Shown: one piece after another, positions 8,467 through 17,003 of the stretch | Layout: each line of letters starts with the position of its first letter | Numbering within the stretch: the stretch's first letter is position 1 | Assembly: GCA_050943495.1 (NCBI GenBank) | Contig: JBMNPH010000010.1 | Location: 1-64,000, forward strand | Reading direction: 5' to 3' | From: Merdivicinus sp050943495 | GTDB lineage: Bacteria; Bacillota; Clostridia; Oscillospirales; Ruminococcaceae | Length of the DNA: 64,000 nucleotides | Notes under the pieces: generated by a model | The model's database searches: none | Told to the model about the DNA's origin: nothing | The model's input: the letters and a program-made list of their open reading frames with translations, nothing else | Program-made: the position numbers and the translations under genes

Positions 8467-9639
8467 TCATCGTGCAGAATCCTGATATTTGCTGGTAGGA
8501 ATTTTCTTTACAGAAATTTGTTTGGCGGTCTTCTCACGAACCAGAGCATAAATCACCGAAGCCAAGGGAACCATCACCAGCATCCCAACTACGCCAAAAG
8601 CGCTACCGCCGATGGTAACTGCAACCAGCACCCAAATTCCAGGCAATCCCACTGAGGAACCGACTACACGTGGATAGATGAGATTTCCTTCGATTTGCTG
8701 CAGCACAAGGAATAGGATTGCAAACCAAAGTGCCTGAATAGGATTGACCACCAAAATCAGTAATATTCCCAAAATCATCCCAATAAAGGCACCAAAAACG
8801 GGAATCAAAGCTGTGAATGCAATCAGAACCGAGATCGTACCCGCATATGGCATACGGAAAATAGACATGGTAATCCAAAACATAGCGCCCAGAATAACCG
8901 CTTCTAAACATTGACCGGTAATGAAGCTGGAAAAAGTTTTATTTGTAAGGCGGAGGATACGCAGGGATTCATCAACGTGTTCTGATTTAAAATTGGCATA
9001 AAATAATTTTTTAAACTGTCGAGCAAGTGTCTCCTTTTGAGCCAGCAGATAGCAAGCAAAAAAGAAGCCAAGGAATACGGTTGTTGCACCACTAAAAACA
9101 GAACCGATCACCCCAACAGTAGACTGGAACATAGATCCGGCGCCTTCACGCAGGAATTGCCAAATACCATCCAAAATTCCCTGCCAGTTAATATTTTGCT
9201 GGTCAATTTTTTGAAAAAGCTGGGAAAGTTCGGGATATTTCTGCATCATATCCGCACTCCACTGCTGAACAGTAGAAATAAATCCTGGTGTCGCATCTTT
9301 AATGGTCATAACAACATTTCCCAATTGCGGTGCCACCACCAATATGAGAGCAGCAGTCACCAGAATGATACTCAGCAGCATACACAGGGGACGCTTCCAT
9401 TTTGGAGATGGTACAATACCGGTCTTTTTAGACGGACGGAACAGAAGGTGTTCCAATGCACGCATCGGCACATTCAATACAAAAGCAATACAACCCCCTA
9501 CAATAAAAGGAGATAGCCATCCCAATAAGGTGCTCAATAACCAGGCAAGTTGATCAAAGTGGTTGACTGCCCAAAATAGGACAACAATTCCAGCTGCTAT
9601 CAAAAAAATTTTCAAACAATTTTCTCGATTCAAATTCAC
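8467..9639 (-). CDS. AI-2E family permease (UPF0118)
   Basis: A polytopic membrane protein of 390 residues in the family that includes TqsA, YdbO and YhaP-type proteins. Hydrophobic segments occur at about 10-30, 35-55, 75-95, 160-185 and in a C-terminal cluster from about 220 to 370, the normal layout for the family. Some members export the autoinducer AI-2, others act as ion antiporters; the substrate cannot be told here. The start is GTG behind GGGAGGG. It heads a three-gene operon with cls and the DUF1893 gene. Confidence 0.88.
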   Translation of the reverse strand: MNLNRENCLKIFLIAAGIVVLFWAVNHFDQLAWLLSTLLGWLSPFIVGGCIAFVLNVPMRALEHLLFRPSKKTGIVPSPKWKRPLCMLLSIILVTAALILVVAPQLGNVVMTIKDATPGFISTVQQWSADMMQKYPELSQLFQKIDQQNINWQGILDGIWQFLREGAGSMFQSTVGVIGSVFSGATTVFLGFFFACYLLAQKETLARQFKKLFYANFKSEHVDESLRILRLTNKTFSSFITGQCLEAVILGAMFWITMSIFRMPYAGTISVLIAFTALIPVFGAFIGMILGILLILVVNPIQALWFAILFLVLQQIEGNLIYPRVVGSSVGLPGIWVLVAVTIGGSAFGVVGMLVMVPLASVIYALVREKTAKQISVKKIPTSKYQDSAR

Positions 9640-9682
9640 AATAACCCTCCCATTTGGGGATTTCCCCGATAAAATGTTGATG

Positions 9683-9722
9683 AAAAAACCGGATTCCCCC
9701 GAGCGGTGGAGGACTCCGGTTC
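9683..9722 (-). terminator. Terminator after the BTAD regulator gene
   Basis: On the minus strand, AACCGGA...TCC pairs with GGA..TCCGGTT across a purine-rich loop and is followed by TTTTTT. The stem is imperfect. Confidence 0.65.
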
Positions 9723-9731
9723 GCAGATTGT

Positions 9732-10970
9732 TTATATTGCGGACGGATTAATTTCTCGAAGTTTGGTATCAATAAAGCAGTCTCTCGTACGATGTTTTCT
9801 AGTGAAAGCGGCAAGAATCCTACGTAATACCATCTCGCCATTCTCATAAGTAGTCATTGGCAGCATGATAACCAGTTGATTGGAACTATAAGCAGAAACT
9901 ATATCTCCTTTACGCAAACTATCCAGCGCCACATCCCGCAAAACCGTCATAACAGACTGAAGCAGCGGAACTCCAGGAACATTCCCATGCATATCACGGA
10001 CAGTCAGTAAACCGACATGAACGGATTGGCCTGTCCGCGCAATAGACCGGGCCTGAAGGCGGTACATCTGTTTAAAGATTTCGTAATCACAGCTGAAAGC
10101 ATGTTTGGGGGAATCTGTTTCGCGAAGATCTGATTCAATAGAATCCATATCTGCTTCGATAGATTCCATTCCACTTGTCATCTCTTTATACAGGTCACGT
10201 ACCGAGTTAGAAAGGGTAACTCCCATTTTCTTATAGAAAAAATCGGAAAGATACTCATAATGAGCAATTGCTTTTCTTCTGTGACCAGCTGCCATATATG
10301 CACGCATCAAGGCATAATGGATGGATTCATTATATGGATAAAGGACAACCGCAGTCTCACAGACATTGATAATATCCTCATACCGTTCTAATTGTCCCAA
10401 CATCCCGACGACCTGTTCAACCGCCTTTGCATAAAGCGAGGCATAATAAGCACTTTTATTGATAACCCAATCTGCGTAGGAAGATTTGGGAAGAAATTCC
10501 CCCTGATACAATTGAATGGCATGCAAATAGGCATCAATCCGACTGGAGAGATCCGCTTCATGATTTTCCCCTAAAGCGCAGCATTCTTCAAACTCCTCCA
10601 CATCAATGGAACAAGGAATCTCTTTGTTCCAAAGATAAGTATTTCTGGAAAATACGATATAATCAAGATTTTTATGAGGAACTAAATCCTTTAATAGAGT
10701 TCTAGCTCGATAAACGAGATTTTTCAGCGCATTAGTCGGATTATCGCTTTCCTCCTCATCTCTCCAGATAGCTTCTGCCAATTGTTCCATTGACAAATCC
10801 TTATTTCGGTTTGTCAGCAGATATTCCAAAAGCAGCCAAACCTTTTTGGTACGGCCGTCGGTATCGGATATATGTCTGTCCCCGCAGTTGATGGAAAATT
10901 CGCCCAAAGTACGCACAGAAATCAAGCTCTGATCAGCTGTTTCCACATTTCTCATCCTTTCCGCAGGCAT
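9732..10970 (-). CDS. BTAD-family transcriptional regulator with degenerate GGDEF-like C-terminus
   Basis: A 412-residue cytoplasmic regulator. Residues about 17-110 form an OmpR/SARP-like winged helix (WLLLEYLL, MEQLAEAIW, NALKNLVYRAR). Residues about 115-270 form a TPR-rich bacterial transcriptional activation domain with YHALMRAYMAAGHRRKAIAHYE-like helices. Residues about 300-400 read like a diguanylate cyclase fold (RKGDIVSAY, then LVIMLP), but the GGDEF signature is replaced by SSNQL, so catalysis is not expected. Two ATGs five codons apart are possible and neither has a well-placed ribosome binding site. It is monocistronic; target genes are unknown. The third domain may bind a nucleotide or only fold. 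Confidence 0.8.
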   Translation of the reverse strand: MPAERMRNVETADQSLISVRTLGEFSINCGDRHISDTDGRTKKVWLLLEYLLTNRNKDLSMEQLAEAIWRDEEESDNPTNALKNLVYRARTLLKDLVPHKNLDYIVFSRNTYLWNKEIPCSIDVEEFEECCALGENHEADLSSRIDAYLHAIQLYQGEFLPKSSYADWVINKSAYYASLYAKAVEQVVGMLGQLERYEDIINVCETAVVLYPYNESIHYALMRAYMAAGHRRKAIAHYEYLSDFFYKKMGVTLSNSVRDLYKEMTSGMESIEADMDSIESDLRETDSPKHAFSCDYEIFKQMYRLQARSIARTGQSVHVGLLTVRDMHGNVPGVPLLQSVMTVLRDVALDSLRKGDIVSAYSSNQLVIMLPMTTYENGEMVLRRILAAFTRKHRTRDCFIDTKLREINPSAI

Positions 10971-11142
10971 TGCTGGCTATACAGCAAAATAAGATATATC
11001 AGCATTCCCATTCAACTATTATTAGTATAAGTGTATCATAAAATACAGCAAGTGGCAAGCACTTTTCCAGAATTTTTAATTTGCATCAGATAGAAAAAAC
11101 AGTCAAAAGATGTAGAAAAACTAGACGGAGTCAAGGAGATGT

Positions 11143-11151
11143 GATATACTC
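11143..11151 (+). promoter_or_regulatory. Extended -10 promoter for ybaK-cca
   Basis: TGATATACT forms an extended -10. The matching -35 at 11123-11128 (TAGACG) is weak, which is common for extended -10 promoters. The first start codon is about 28 bp downstream. Confidence 0.6.
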
Positions 11152-11178
11152 AATAACAGAAAAGGTTAGGTGAATATC

Positions 11179-11679
11179 ATGTCTGGAAACAAAGTGGAAA
11201 AGACCAATGTCATGCGAACACTGGAACAAAAAAAGATTGCCTATACGGCACATTACTATGACCATTCAGATGGTCAAATTGATGCAGTATCGGTAGCGAA
11301 AAAATTGGGGCAGAAGCCGGAACAGGTATTCAAAACGTTGGTAACGCAAGGATCCGGAAAAGGATATTTTGTTTTTGTTCTGCCTGCGGAAACGGAATTG
11401 GATCTGAAAGCGGCAGCTCGGGCAGTAGGAGAAAAATCAATTGCGATGATTCCTGTCGCGCAGATCAATAAAGTGACGGGTTATATCCGAGGAGGATGTT
11501 CTCCCATCGGCATGAAAAAGCAGTATCCAACCGTGCTGGATTCTTCTGCATTGAGAGAAACGACTATCATGGTCAGTGCGGGAAAAATCGGATCGCAGGT
11601 GGAGGTAAATCCACAGGATCTCCTGAATCTTATTGGAGGAAAAACAGCAGATATCGCCATCAAAATGGCAATGGAGTGA
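11179..11679 (+). CDS. ybaK: Cys-tRNA(Pro)/(Cys) deacylase YbaK-type
   Basis: Trans-editing enzyme that hydrolyses misacylated tRNA, chiefly Cys-tRNA(Pro), in the cytoplasm. The 166-residue protein is a single YbaK/EbsC domain with the usual blocks: KTLV at about 50, the conserved GGCSPIGMKK at about 104-113, and VSAG near 130. A GTG three codons upstream is in frame, but the AGGTG site is spaced correctly for the ATG. It is followed after 5 nt by the CCA-adding enzyme, so both genes of this operon act on tRNA. Confidence 0.92.
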   Translation: MSGNKVEKTNVMRTLEQKKIAYTAHYYDHSDGQIDAVSVAKKLGQKPEQVFKTLVTQGSGKGYFVFVLPAETELDLKAAARAVGEKSIAMIPVAQINKVTGYIRGGCSPIGMKKQYPTVLDSSALRETTIMVSAGKIGSQVEVNPQDLLNLIGGKTADIAIKMAME

Positions 11680-11684
11680 GCGGG

Positions 11685-13559
11685 ATGGAAATTCAATATC
11701 CGAATTTTATTCGGAAAGCATTGAGTCAGCTCAATACAGCAGGATATGCGGCATATGTAGTGGGAGGCTGTGTTCGGGACAGTCTGCTGGGAAGAACCGT
11801 ACATGACTGGGATATTACGACTGCGGCAACACCGGAAGAAATGCGAAAAGTATTTTCAGGCTGCAAGATTCTGTCGACCGGAGAGCAGCACGGAACGCTA
11901 ACCGTAATGATTGACAAGATTCCTTTGGAAGTCACGACATTCCGGACGGAACAGGGGTATACGGATGGAAGACATCCGGATACGGTCGGATATGCGCGAA
12001 AAATTGAAGAAGATCTGTCGCGCCGGGATTTCACAGTGAATGCGATGGCCGCCCATCCGGATTTGGAAGTATTGGATTTATTCGGTGGAAGGAAAGATCT
12101 GGAAAAAAGGCAGATTCGCTGTGTGGGCGATCCAGATCTGCGCTTTTCAGAGGATGCACTGCGGATTCTGCGGGCATTGCGCTTTGCTTCGGTACTGGAT
12201 TTTTCCATCGAACCGCAGACAGCAGCAGCCATTCACCGAAATTGCCGAAATTTACAGAACATTTCAGCCGAACGGATCACATCCGAACTGACCAAGCTGC
12301 TGTGCGGAAAGGCAGTTGTCCGAATTTTGCAGGAATATGCCGATATTATATCCTTTCTGATTCCGGAACTAACACCCTGTATCGGACACCTACAATACAC
12401 CTGTTATCATTTGTATGATGTTTACCAGCATATTGTACATTCCGTAGGCGCCATTCGGCCGAATCCGGAACTGCGGCTCACCATGCTGCTGCATGATATC
12501 GGAAAGCCAAACCGGTTTTTCCGAGATTCCGCAGGAATCGGACATTTTAAAGGACATCCGGCGGAAAGTGCGCGTCTGGCGGATGGTATTTTGCAGCGGA
12601 TGCGAATTTCAAAAGAGCAATCGCGACGAATATTGACGCTAATCCGCTACCACGATTCCGAATTTGGCCAGGAAAATGTAGCCTATTGGCTGGGGACGCT
12701 TGGGCCGGAACGATTCTGGGATCTGATGGAAGTCAAACGCGCCGATCAGGCAGCCAAAAATCCCAACATTTCCAATCCAATGAACCAAATGGACGCCTTG
12801 GAAGAGGAGGCTCGAAAAATCCTCAAACATAATCCATGTCTGAGCCTAAAGGATCTTGCCGTGACGGGCGAAGACTGTATGGCACTGGGATTAAAGGGAA
12901 AAAAAATTGGACTGGTTTTGCAGGAACTTCTATATCAGGTATGGCGCGGGACTTATCCCAATCAAAGAGAAATTTTGCTGGCTGCCATTCCCCATCTGTA
13001 TCTGCCGTCCGTATTCAATCTCTCCGCAAAAGCGTCCCCCCTTCTCCGTCCGGCATCCGAGGAAGATCTGTCTGCCGTAACAGAGCTATATGAAGCAGTA
13101 ACCGAACATCTGGCGCGGATTCCCGACAATCTCTGTCGCGGATGGCGTACAGGAGAATATCCCACCCAAAAGACGGCAAAAACTGCTCTGCAAAATGGAA
13201 CTTTATATGTCTGGACTGCGGAAGATCGAATAATCGGAACCGTAATTCTGAATCAAGATCAGCCAGTCGCTTATTCAGGAGGCAAATGGCAGAACAAAAC
13301 GAACAATCCTTATGTAATCCATACATTTGCTCTGCATCCGGCGTGCCGGGGACATGGAATGGCTCACCAATTTCTGACAGCCTGTGAAGACCAGGTTCGG
13401 CAGCTCGAAGGGGACGGAATCCGAATGGATACGCTGGCTTGTAATCAGCCTGCTGTTCGTCTGTATGAGACATCCGGATATCAGTATGCCGGGACGGTTG
13501 ATCTTGGATTAGAAATTTCCGGTGCTAAGTGGTTTAGGCTTTACGAAAAGCAGTTATAA
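11685..13559 (+). CDS. cca: CCA tRNA nucleotidyltransferase fused to a GNAT acetyltransferase domain
   Basis: The N-terminal 445 residues are a class II CCA-adding enzyme, which builds or repairs tRNA 3' ends: GG at 27-28, the catalytic DWD at 41-43, RRDFTVNAMA at 113-122, EDALRILRALRFA at 156-168, AERITSEL at 195-202 and an HD phosphohydrolase-like domain with HDIGKP at 270-275. From about 450 to 624 a second domain reads as a GNAT acetyltransferase, with the acetyl-CoA loop R-G-H-G-M-A at 555-560 and a typical ending NQPAVRLYETSGY. Ordinary CCA enzymes end near 450. The frame runs through without a stop, and the junction has no new start with a ribosome binding site. The GNAT substrate is unknown; it could be tRNA-related or an accident of gene fusion. 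Confidence 0.9.
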   Translation: MEIQYPNFIRKALSQLNTAGYAAYVVGGCVRDSLLGRTVHDWDITTAATPEEMRKVFSGCKILSTGEQHGTLTVMIDKIPLEVTTFRTEQGYTDGRHPDTVGYARKIEEDLSRRDFTVNAMAAHPDLEVLDLFGGRKDLEKRQIRCVGDPDLRFSEDALRILRALRFASVLDFSIEPQTAAAIHRNCRNLQNISAERITSELTKLLCGKAVVRILQEYADIISFLIPELTPCIGHLQYTCYHLYDVYQHIVHSVGAIRPNPELRLTMLLHDIGKPNRFFRDSAGIGHFKGHPAESARLADGILQRMRISKEQSRRILTLIRYHDSEFGQENVAYWLGTLGPERFWDLMEVKRADQAAKNPNISNPMNQMDALEEEARKILKHNPCLSLKDLAVTGEDCMALGLKGKKIGLVLQELLYQVWRGTYPNQREILLAAIPHLYLPSVFNLSAKASPLLRPASEEDLSAVTELYEAVTEHLARIPDNLCRGWRTGEYPTQKTAKTALQNGTLYVWTAEDRIIGTVILNQDQPVAYSGGKWQNKTNNPYVIHTFALHPACRGHGMAHQFLTACEDQVRQLEGDGIRMDTLACNQPAVRLYETSGYQYAGTVDLGLEISGAKWFRLYEKQL

Positions 13560-13560
13560 A

Positions 13561-13592
13561 AAAGACGTCCCTGCTGAGGGACGTCTTTTTTA
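13561..13592. terminator. Bidirectional terminator between cca and ribU
   Basis: AAAGACGTCCCT / AGGGACGTCTTT form a 12-bp stem with a 4-nt loop and T runs on both strands, directly between the convergent stop codons. Confidence 0.92.
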
Positions 13593-14204
13593 TTAAAGAT
13601 TTTTTCCTTGAATCAAGGGAGAAATCTTTTTATATACTAGGAATGTAATCAACACACTGCACATACCTTTTATAAAAGTAAATGGAACATTGAAGACCCA
13701 TAATGCTTCCCACAAAGTTTCCACATGCGGATTGATAGCCTGGTACATTCCCATGATCGCTTCCATGGGAAGAAAATTGGTATAGATAGGATATACGATA
13801 AAGTAGTTGGTAAATGCGCTGACCACCGCCATACAGACAGCGCCAAGCAAAGCACCGATCAAAGCGCCCTTACGGGATTTGTGATACCGGTAAATCAGCC
13901 CAGCGGGCAAAACAAAACAGGTTCCCAGTAAGAAATTAGAAAGTTCTCCGACCCCTCCGGTTTGGGATGCGAATAAATTGGCAAGATTCTTAATCAAGCA
14001 GACCACTACGCCGCTAACCGGTCCGAGACTGAAGGCCGCGATCAGAGCAGGCAGTTCCGAAAAATCCATGGAAATAAAGCTAGGCATGAGAGGCACCTTA
14101 AAGCTGATGAACATGAGGACGGTTGCGAGCGCACCCAGGAGAGCCGTCATGGTCATTTTCCGGACATTGAGCGAAGCTTGTGATTTGTTGGTGATTGTTT
14201 TCAT
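13593..14204 (-). CDS. ribU: ECF transporter S component, riboflavin type (RibU)
   Basis: Substrate-binding membrane subunit of an energy-coupling-factor transporter; the shared EcfAAT module is not in this window. It has 203 residues and about six hydrophobic segments (ALLGALATVLMFI, ALIAAFSLGPVSGVVV, LLGTCFVLPAGLIY, ALIGALLGAVCMAVVS and a C-terminal pair). Riboflavin specificity is inferred mainly from the FMN riboswitch in its leader. The ATG after GGAAAGG is used; in-frame codons further upstream lie inside the riboswitch region. It is monocistronic. Confidence 0.92.
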   Translation of the reverse strand: MKTITNKSQASLNVRKMTMTALLGALATVLMFISFKVPLMPSFISMDFSELPALIAAFSLGPVSGVVVCLIKNLANLFASQTGGVGELSNFLLGTCFVLPAGLIYRYHKSRKGALIGALLGAVCMAVVSAFTNYFIVYPIYTNFLPMEAIMGMYQAINPHVETLWEALWVFNVPFTFIKGMCSVLITFLVYKKISPLIQGKNL

Positions 14205-14235
14205 AAAAATTTTCCTTTCCGCGGGGAACGATTGG

Positions 14236-14270
14236 AAAGAAAAAGGCCCGCAGAAAATCTCCGCGGGCGC
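14236..14270 (-). terminator. Riboswitch-controlled intrinsic terminator before ribU
   Basis: On the minus strand GCCCGCGGA / TCTGCGGGC form a strong stem followed by CTTTTTC. It sits between the FMN aptamer and the ribU ATG, as expected for transcriptional attenuation. A second hairpin (TTTTGCG / CGCAAAA, 14287-14306) lies between aptamer and terminator and may take part in the switch. Confidence 0.85.
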
Positions 14271-14314
14271 ACGCACATTCACGTATTTTGCGTTAGAACG
14301 CAAAAAAGGATTGG

Positions 14315-14422
14315 TGTTTCTTTCATCCGGACTATACCGTCGGTTCCGGAATTACACCGGATCAGCACCGAAGCGCTCGCGGACTTTCACCGCCGGTGGA
14401 GACTTTCACTCCGCCCCGAAAC
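14315..14422 (-). ncRNA. FMN riboswitch (RFN element) aptamer
   Basis: Read on the minus strand, the conserved RFN blocks appear in order: TTCGGGGC near the start, ACCGGCGGTGAAAGTCCGCGAGC in the middle, then GATCCGGTGTAATTCCGGA-ACCGACGGT and GTCCGGATGAAAG at the end. These match the six-helix FMN aptamer. FMN binding should favour the downstream terminator and switch ribU off. Confidence 0.95.
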
Positions 14423-14466
14423 AATAAATTTTTTTATGTAAGGGGAAATCCCCTTGCCATTGATAT

Positions 14467-14931
14467 TTATTTATCGCAATCGCAGCCGCCGCATTCGGTA
14501 CCGCAATCACAACCGTCCAAACTCAGGTCAAATTCCAGTTCCTGGCCACAGTTCGGACAACTCATTTCGCCTTCATCGAGCATTTCCTCGTCGAGATAGA
14601 GGGTATTGCCGCAAGTCGGGCAGGTCACTTCATAAAGTTCGCCGTCTTCGCAATCGCATTCCTCATCACAGTCATCGCAATCGCAGTCACAGTCGTCATC
14701 CTCTTCATCATCGCCGTAGACATACTCTTCTACAGATCCGAGGTCTTCATCGAGGACGTCGATCAGATCGCACATTTCGTCGGTTTCCGCTTCAATATCG
14801 GTGACAGCATTTGCCATATCATCCAAGGTATCGAGAATAGCATTGAAAAGCTTAGTCTCCTTTTTCTCGGGATCCAATTCCATGCCAGCCATCAAGCCTT
14901 TGAGGTATGCAACTTTTTCGAGCAGTTCCAT
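14467..14931 (-). CDS. CD1247-type acidic zinc-ribbon protein
   Basis: A 154-residue, strongly acidic protein. Residues 1-65 are helical and resemble the CD1247 N-terminal domain of Clostridia (EKVAYLKGLMAGM, then an acidic helical hairpin). The middle is an Asp/Cys-rich stretch with many C-D-C pairs. Residues about 103-130 form a zinc ribbon with CPTCG and CPNCG, and the C-terminus is another Cys/Gly-rich tail. The function is unknown; metal binding is likely. It lies 32 nt after efp and is probably co-transcribed with it. Confidence 0.8.
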   Translation of the reverse strand: MELLEKVAYLKGLMAGMELDPEKKETKLFNAILDTLDDMANAVTDIEAETDEMCDLIDVLDEDLGSVEEYVYGDDEEDDDCDCDCDDCDEECDCEDGELYEVTCPTCGNTLYLDEEMLDEGEMSCPNCGQELEFDLSLDGCDCGTECGGCDCDK

Positions 14932-14963
14932 AACAAATCCTCCTTGTATGGTACAAAAATGAA

Positions 14964-15521
14964 TTAAGCACGCTCCATATATTCGCCGGTACGGGTATCG
15001 ACACGAATCATTTCGCCTTCGTCAATAAAGAGCGGAACCTTGATTTCAGCGCCGGTTTCGAGCGTAGCAGGTTTCGTTGCGTTGGTAGCAGTGTTACCTT
15101 TAAAACCGGGATCGGTCTTCACGACCTGAAGTTCCACGAAGTTCGGGGGTTCCACGCCGAAGACAACGCCCTTGTAGGACAGAACCTTTACAGGAGTATT
15201 TTCCTTCACAAAACGGAAACCATCGCCCAGATGCTGGTCATCAATTGCCTGCTGCTCATAGGTTTCGGTATCCATAAAGTAGTACAGATTTTCGTCATTG
15301 TAAAGATATTCCATCTCACGGCGTTCAATAAACGCTTCGGGGAATTTCTCAGTGGGGTTAAAAGTTTTTTCTGTAACAGCGCCAGTAATGACGTTGCGGA
15401 TTTTGGTACGGACGAAAGCCGCACCCTTACCGGGTTTTACGTGCTGGAACTCGATAATCTGCATGACGTCGCCGTCCATGTCAAAGGTGAGTCCATTTCT
15501 GAAATCGCCTGCTGAAATCAT
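14964..15521 (-). CDS. efp: Elongation factor P
   Basis: EF-P binds between the ribosomal P and E sites and rescues stalls at polyproline stretches. It has the usual 185 residues in three beta-barrel domains. The start MISAGDFRNGLTF is typical, and the loop KPGKGAAFVRTK carries the lysine at about 32 that is modified in many bacteria. AGGTAC-type and GGAGG sequence lies before the ATG. A sigma-A promoter lies about 80 bp upstream, and the CD1247-type gene follows. Confidence 0.97.
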   Translation of the reverse strand: MISAGDFRNGLTFDMDGDVMQIIEFQHVKPGKGAAFVRTKIRNVITGAVTEKTFNPTEKFPEAFIERREMEYLYNDENLYYFMDTETYEQQAIDDQHLGDGFRFVKENTPVKVLSYKGVVFGVEPPNFVELQVVKTDPGFKGNTATNATKPATLETGAEIKVPLFIDEGEMIRVDTRTGEYMERA

Positions 15522-15600
15522 GATAGTACCTCCATTATTCTTTCCGTCTGAAATTCTGAAAAGCGCCGACTAATCGAAAGCGCGATTCTTCCACCTATAT

Positions 15601-15629
15601 ATTTTACCGTATTTGCAGTTGTTTTGCAA
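15601..15629 (-). promoter_or_regulatory. efp promoter
   Basis: Minus-strand TTGCAA (15629-15624), 17-bp spacer, TAAAAT (15606-15601). It lies in the 175-bp gap between aroQ and efp; no other structure was noticed in that gap. Confidence 0.6.
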
Positions 15630-15696
15630 GACGTATTTGTAAATTTTCTGATATTTCATCGGGGAACGCGCATTTTTACTGTTTTTCATTGCAAAA

Positions 15697-16134
15697 TCAG
15701 ATCAATTTTGCAAGACCTTCCAATGCTAGCAGATAGCTGAACTTGCCGAAGCCGCAGACGACACCGGCGCAGACTGGTGCGATAACGGAATGATGCCGGA
15801 ATTCCTCGCGGCTGTGGACATTGGAAAAGTGGACTTCGATACAGGGAATTTTCACGCTGGCAATCGCGTCGCGGATTGCAATCGAGTAGTGCGTGTAAGC
15901 TCCCATATTTGCAACAATGCCGTCCACTTCGTGGCGGAGTTCCTGAATTTTATCAATAATGGCCCCTTCGCTGTTGGACTGAAAAATCTCCACCAGTTCA
16001 AGTCCCAACTGATTGGCCCAACTCCGAATATCTCCATTAATGCTGGCGAAATCATCTTTTCCGTAAATACCAGTTTCGCGTTCACCTGTCAGGTTAATAT
16101 TCGGGCCGTGAATTACAAGCACACGTTTTTTCAT
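15697..16134 (-). CDS. aroQ: Type II 3-dehydroquinate dehydratase
   Basis: Converts 3-dehydroquinate to 3-dehydroshikimate in the shikimate pathway. The 145-residue protein has the dodecameric type II landmarks: HGPNINLTGERETGIYG with the catalytic Tyr near 24, NMGAYTHYS near 76, and EVHFSNVHSREEFRHHS near 100. The start codon overlaps the stop of the upstream TIM-barrel gene as ATGA. Shikimate kinase is elsewhere, at 56058. Confidence 0.97.
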   Translation of the reverse strand: MKKRVLVIHGPNINLTGERETGIYGKDDFASINGDIRSWANQLGLELVEIFQSNSEGAIIDKIQELRHEVDGIVANMGAYTHYSIAIRDAIASVKIPCIEVHFSNVHSREEFRHHSVIAPVCAGVVCGFGKFSYLLALEGLAKLI

Positions 16135-17003
16135 AAAATATTTCCTCCGCTCTGTGCTGTATCATATGCGTTTTTCATTTTTTTTGCGTCCTCAGCCTGT
16201 GTGCCGGCCGATTCACAGATAAATCGCGGACTCCAGCCTTTCTGCGCAATTAATTCCATGAGAGGCTCAAAATCCGGTCCGTAAAGCATGTCCGCAAAGG
16301 TGAGATGCATCTTTTCGCCGCCCTTTTCCGTATATTGGATCTTGGAAAAATGCGAATGGAAACGGGACGCACGATCATATCCCAGCCGGTTTTCCATCTC
16401 ATCCAACAGACGGCGATAGTCCTCTTTCCCGCGGATTCCGCCGAGTGTCCGGGCGTTAAGGTGTCCAAAATCAATACAGGGAAGCAGGCGTTCCTCCGCC
16501 TCGCAAAGTTGCATCACCTCATCAAAATTGCCCAGCTGATTGAGTTTTCCCATCGTTTCGGGGCAAAGGGTGATATCTCCAAGACCCAGTTCATCCAACT
16601 CCCGGATTGCCTGCGCAAGGGTATCCTTTGCAAGCAGGAGAGCCTCTTCCCGCGAAATTTTTCCACAGGAACCGGAATGCACAACAATGCGATCTGCTCC
16701 CATCAGACGTGCTGCCTTGGCACTGTCCGTAATGTAAGTAATGGAATTCAATCGTTTTTCCTCTTCCACCGAAGAAAGAGAAATATAATAAGGAGAATGG
16801 ACACTCAGCACAATGCCAACAGCAGTGGCTTTTGCAGCAAAAGCGGACAGAGCATTTTCTGTATAGCGGACGCCCCTACCGAATTGGTATTCAAAGGCGG
16901 TGAGGTCGAACTGCTGCAAATAGTCCGGAATCTGTTCAGTTTTGCGGTACCCCATGGCTTCAAAACTGTCCGGACGCCCGGCCGGGCCAAAAATTGCACT
17001 CAA
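16131..17003 (-). CDS. TIM-barrel protein, endonuclease IV / xylose isomerase-like
   Basis: A 290-residue cytoplasmic TIM-barrel of the AP-endonuclease-2 superfamily. Metal-ligand-type residues are visible in HSGS (about 115), PETMGK (about 155), DFGHLNAR (about 183) and HSHFSKIQY (about 222), as in endonuclease IV-like proteins. The start is taken as TTG, because it gives the family-typical N-terminus SAIFGPAGRPDSF, has GGAGA at good spacing and overlaps the yqeG stop codon as TTGA. ATG codons further in would cut the first beta strand. It could be a true AP endonuclease or a sugar-phosphate isomerase. Confidence 0.82.
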   Translation of the reverse strand: MSAIFGPAGRPDSFEAMGYRKTEQIPDYLQQFDLTAFEYQFGRGVRYTENALSAFAAKATAVGIVLSVHSPYYISLSSVEEEKRLNSITYITDSAKAARLMGADRIVVHSGSCGKISREEALLLAKDTLAQAIRELDELGLGDITLCPETMGKLNQLGNFDEVMQLCEAEERLLPCIDFGHLNARTLGGIRGKEDYRRLLDEMENRLGYDRASRFHSHFSKIQYTEKGGEKMHLTFADMLYGPDFEPLMELIAQKGWSPRFICESAGTQAEDAKKMKNAYDTAQSGGNIL

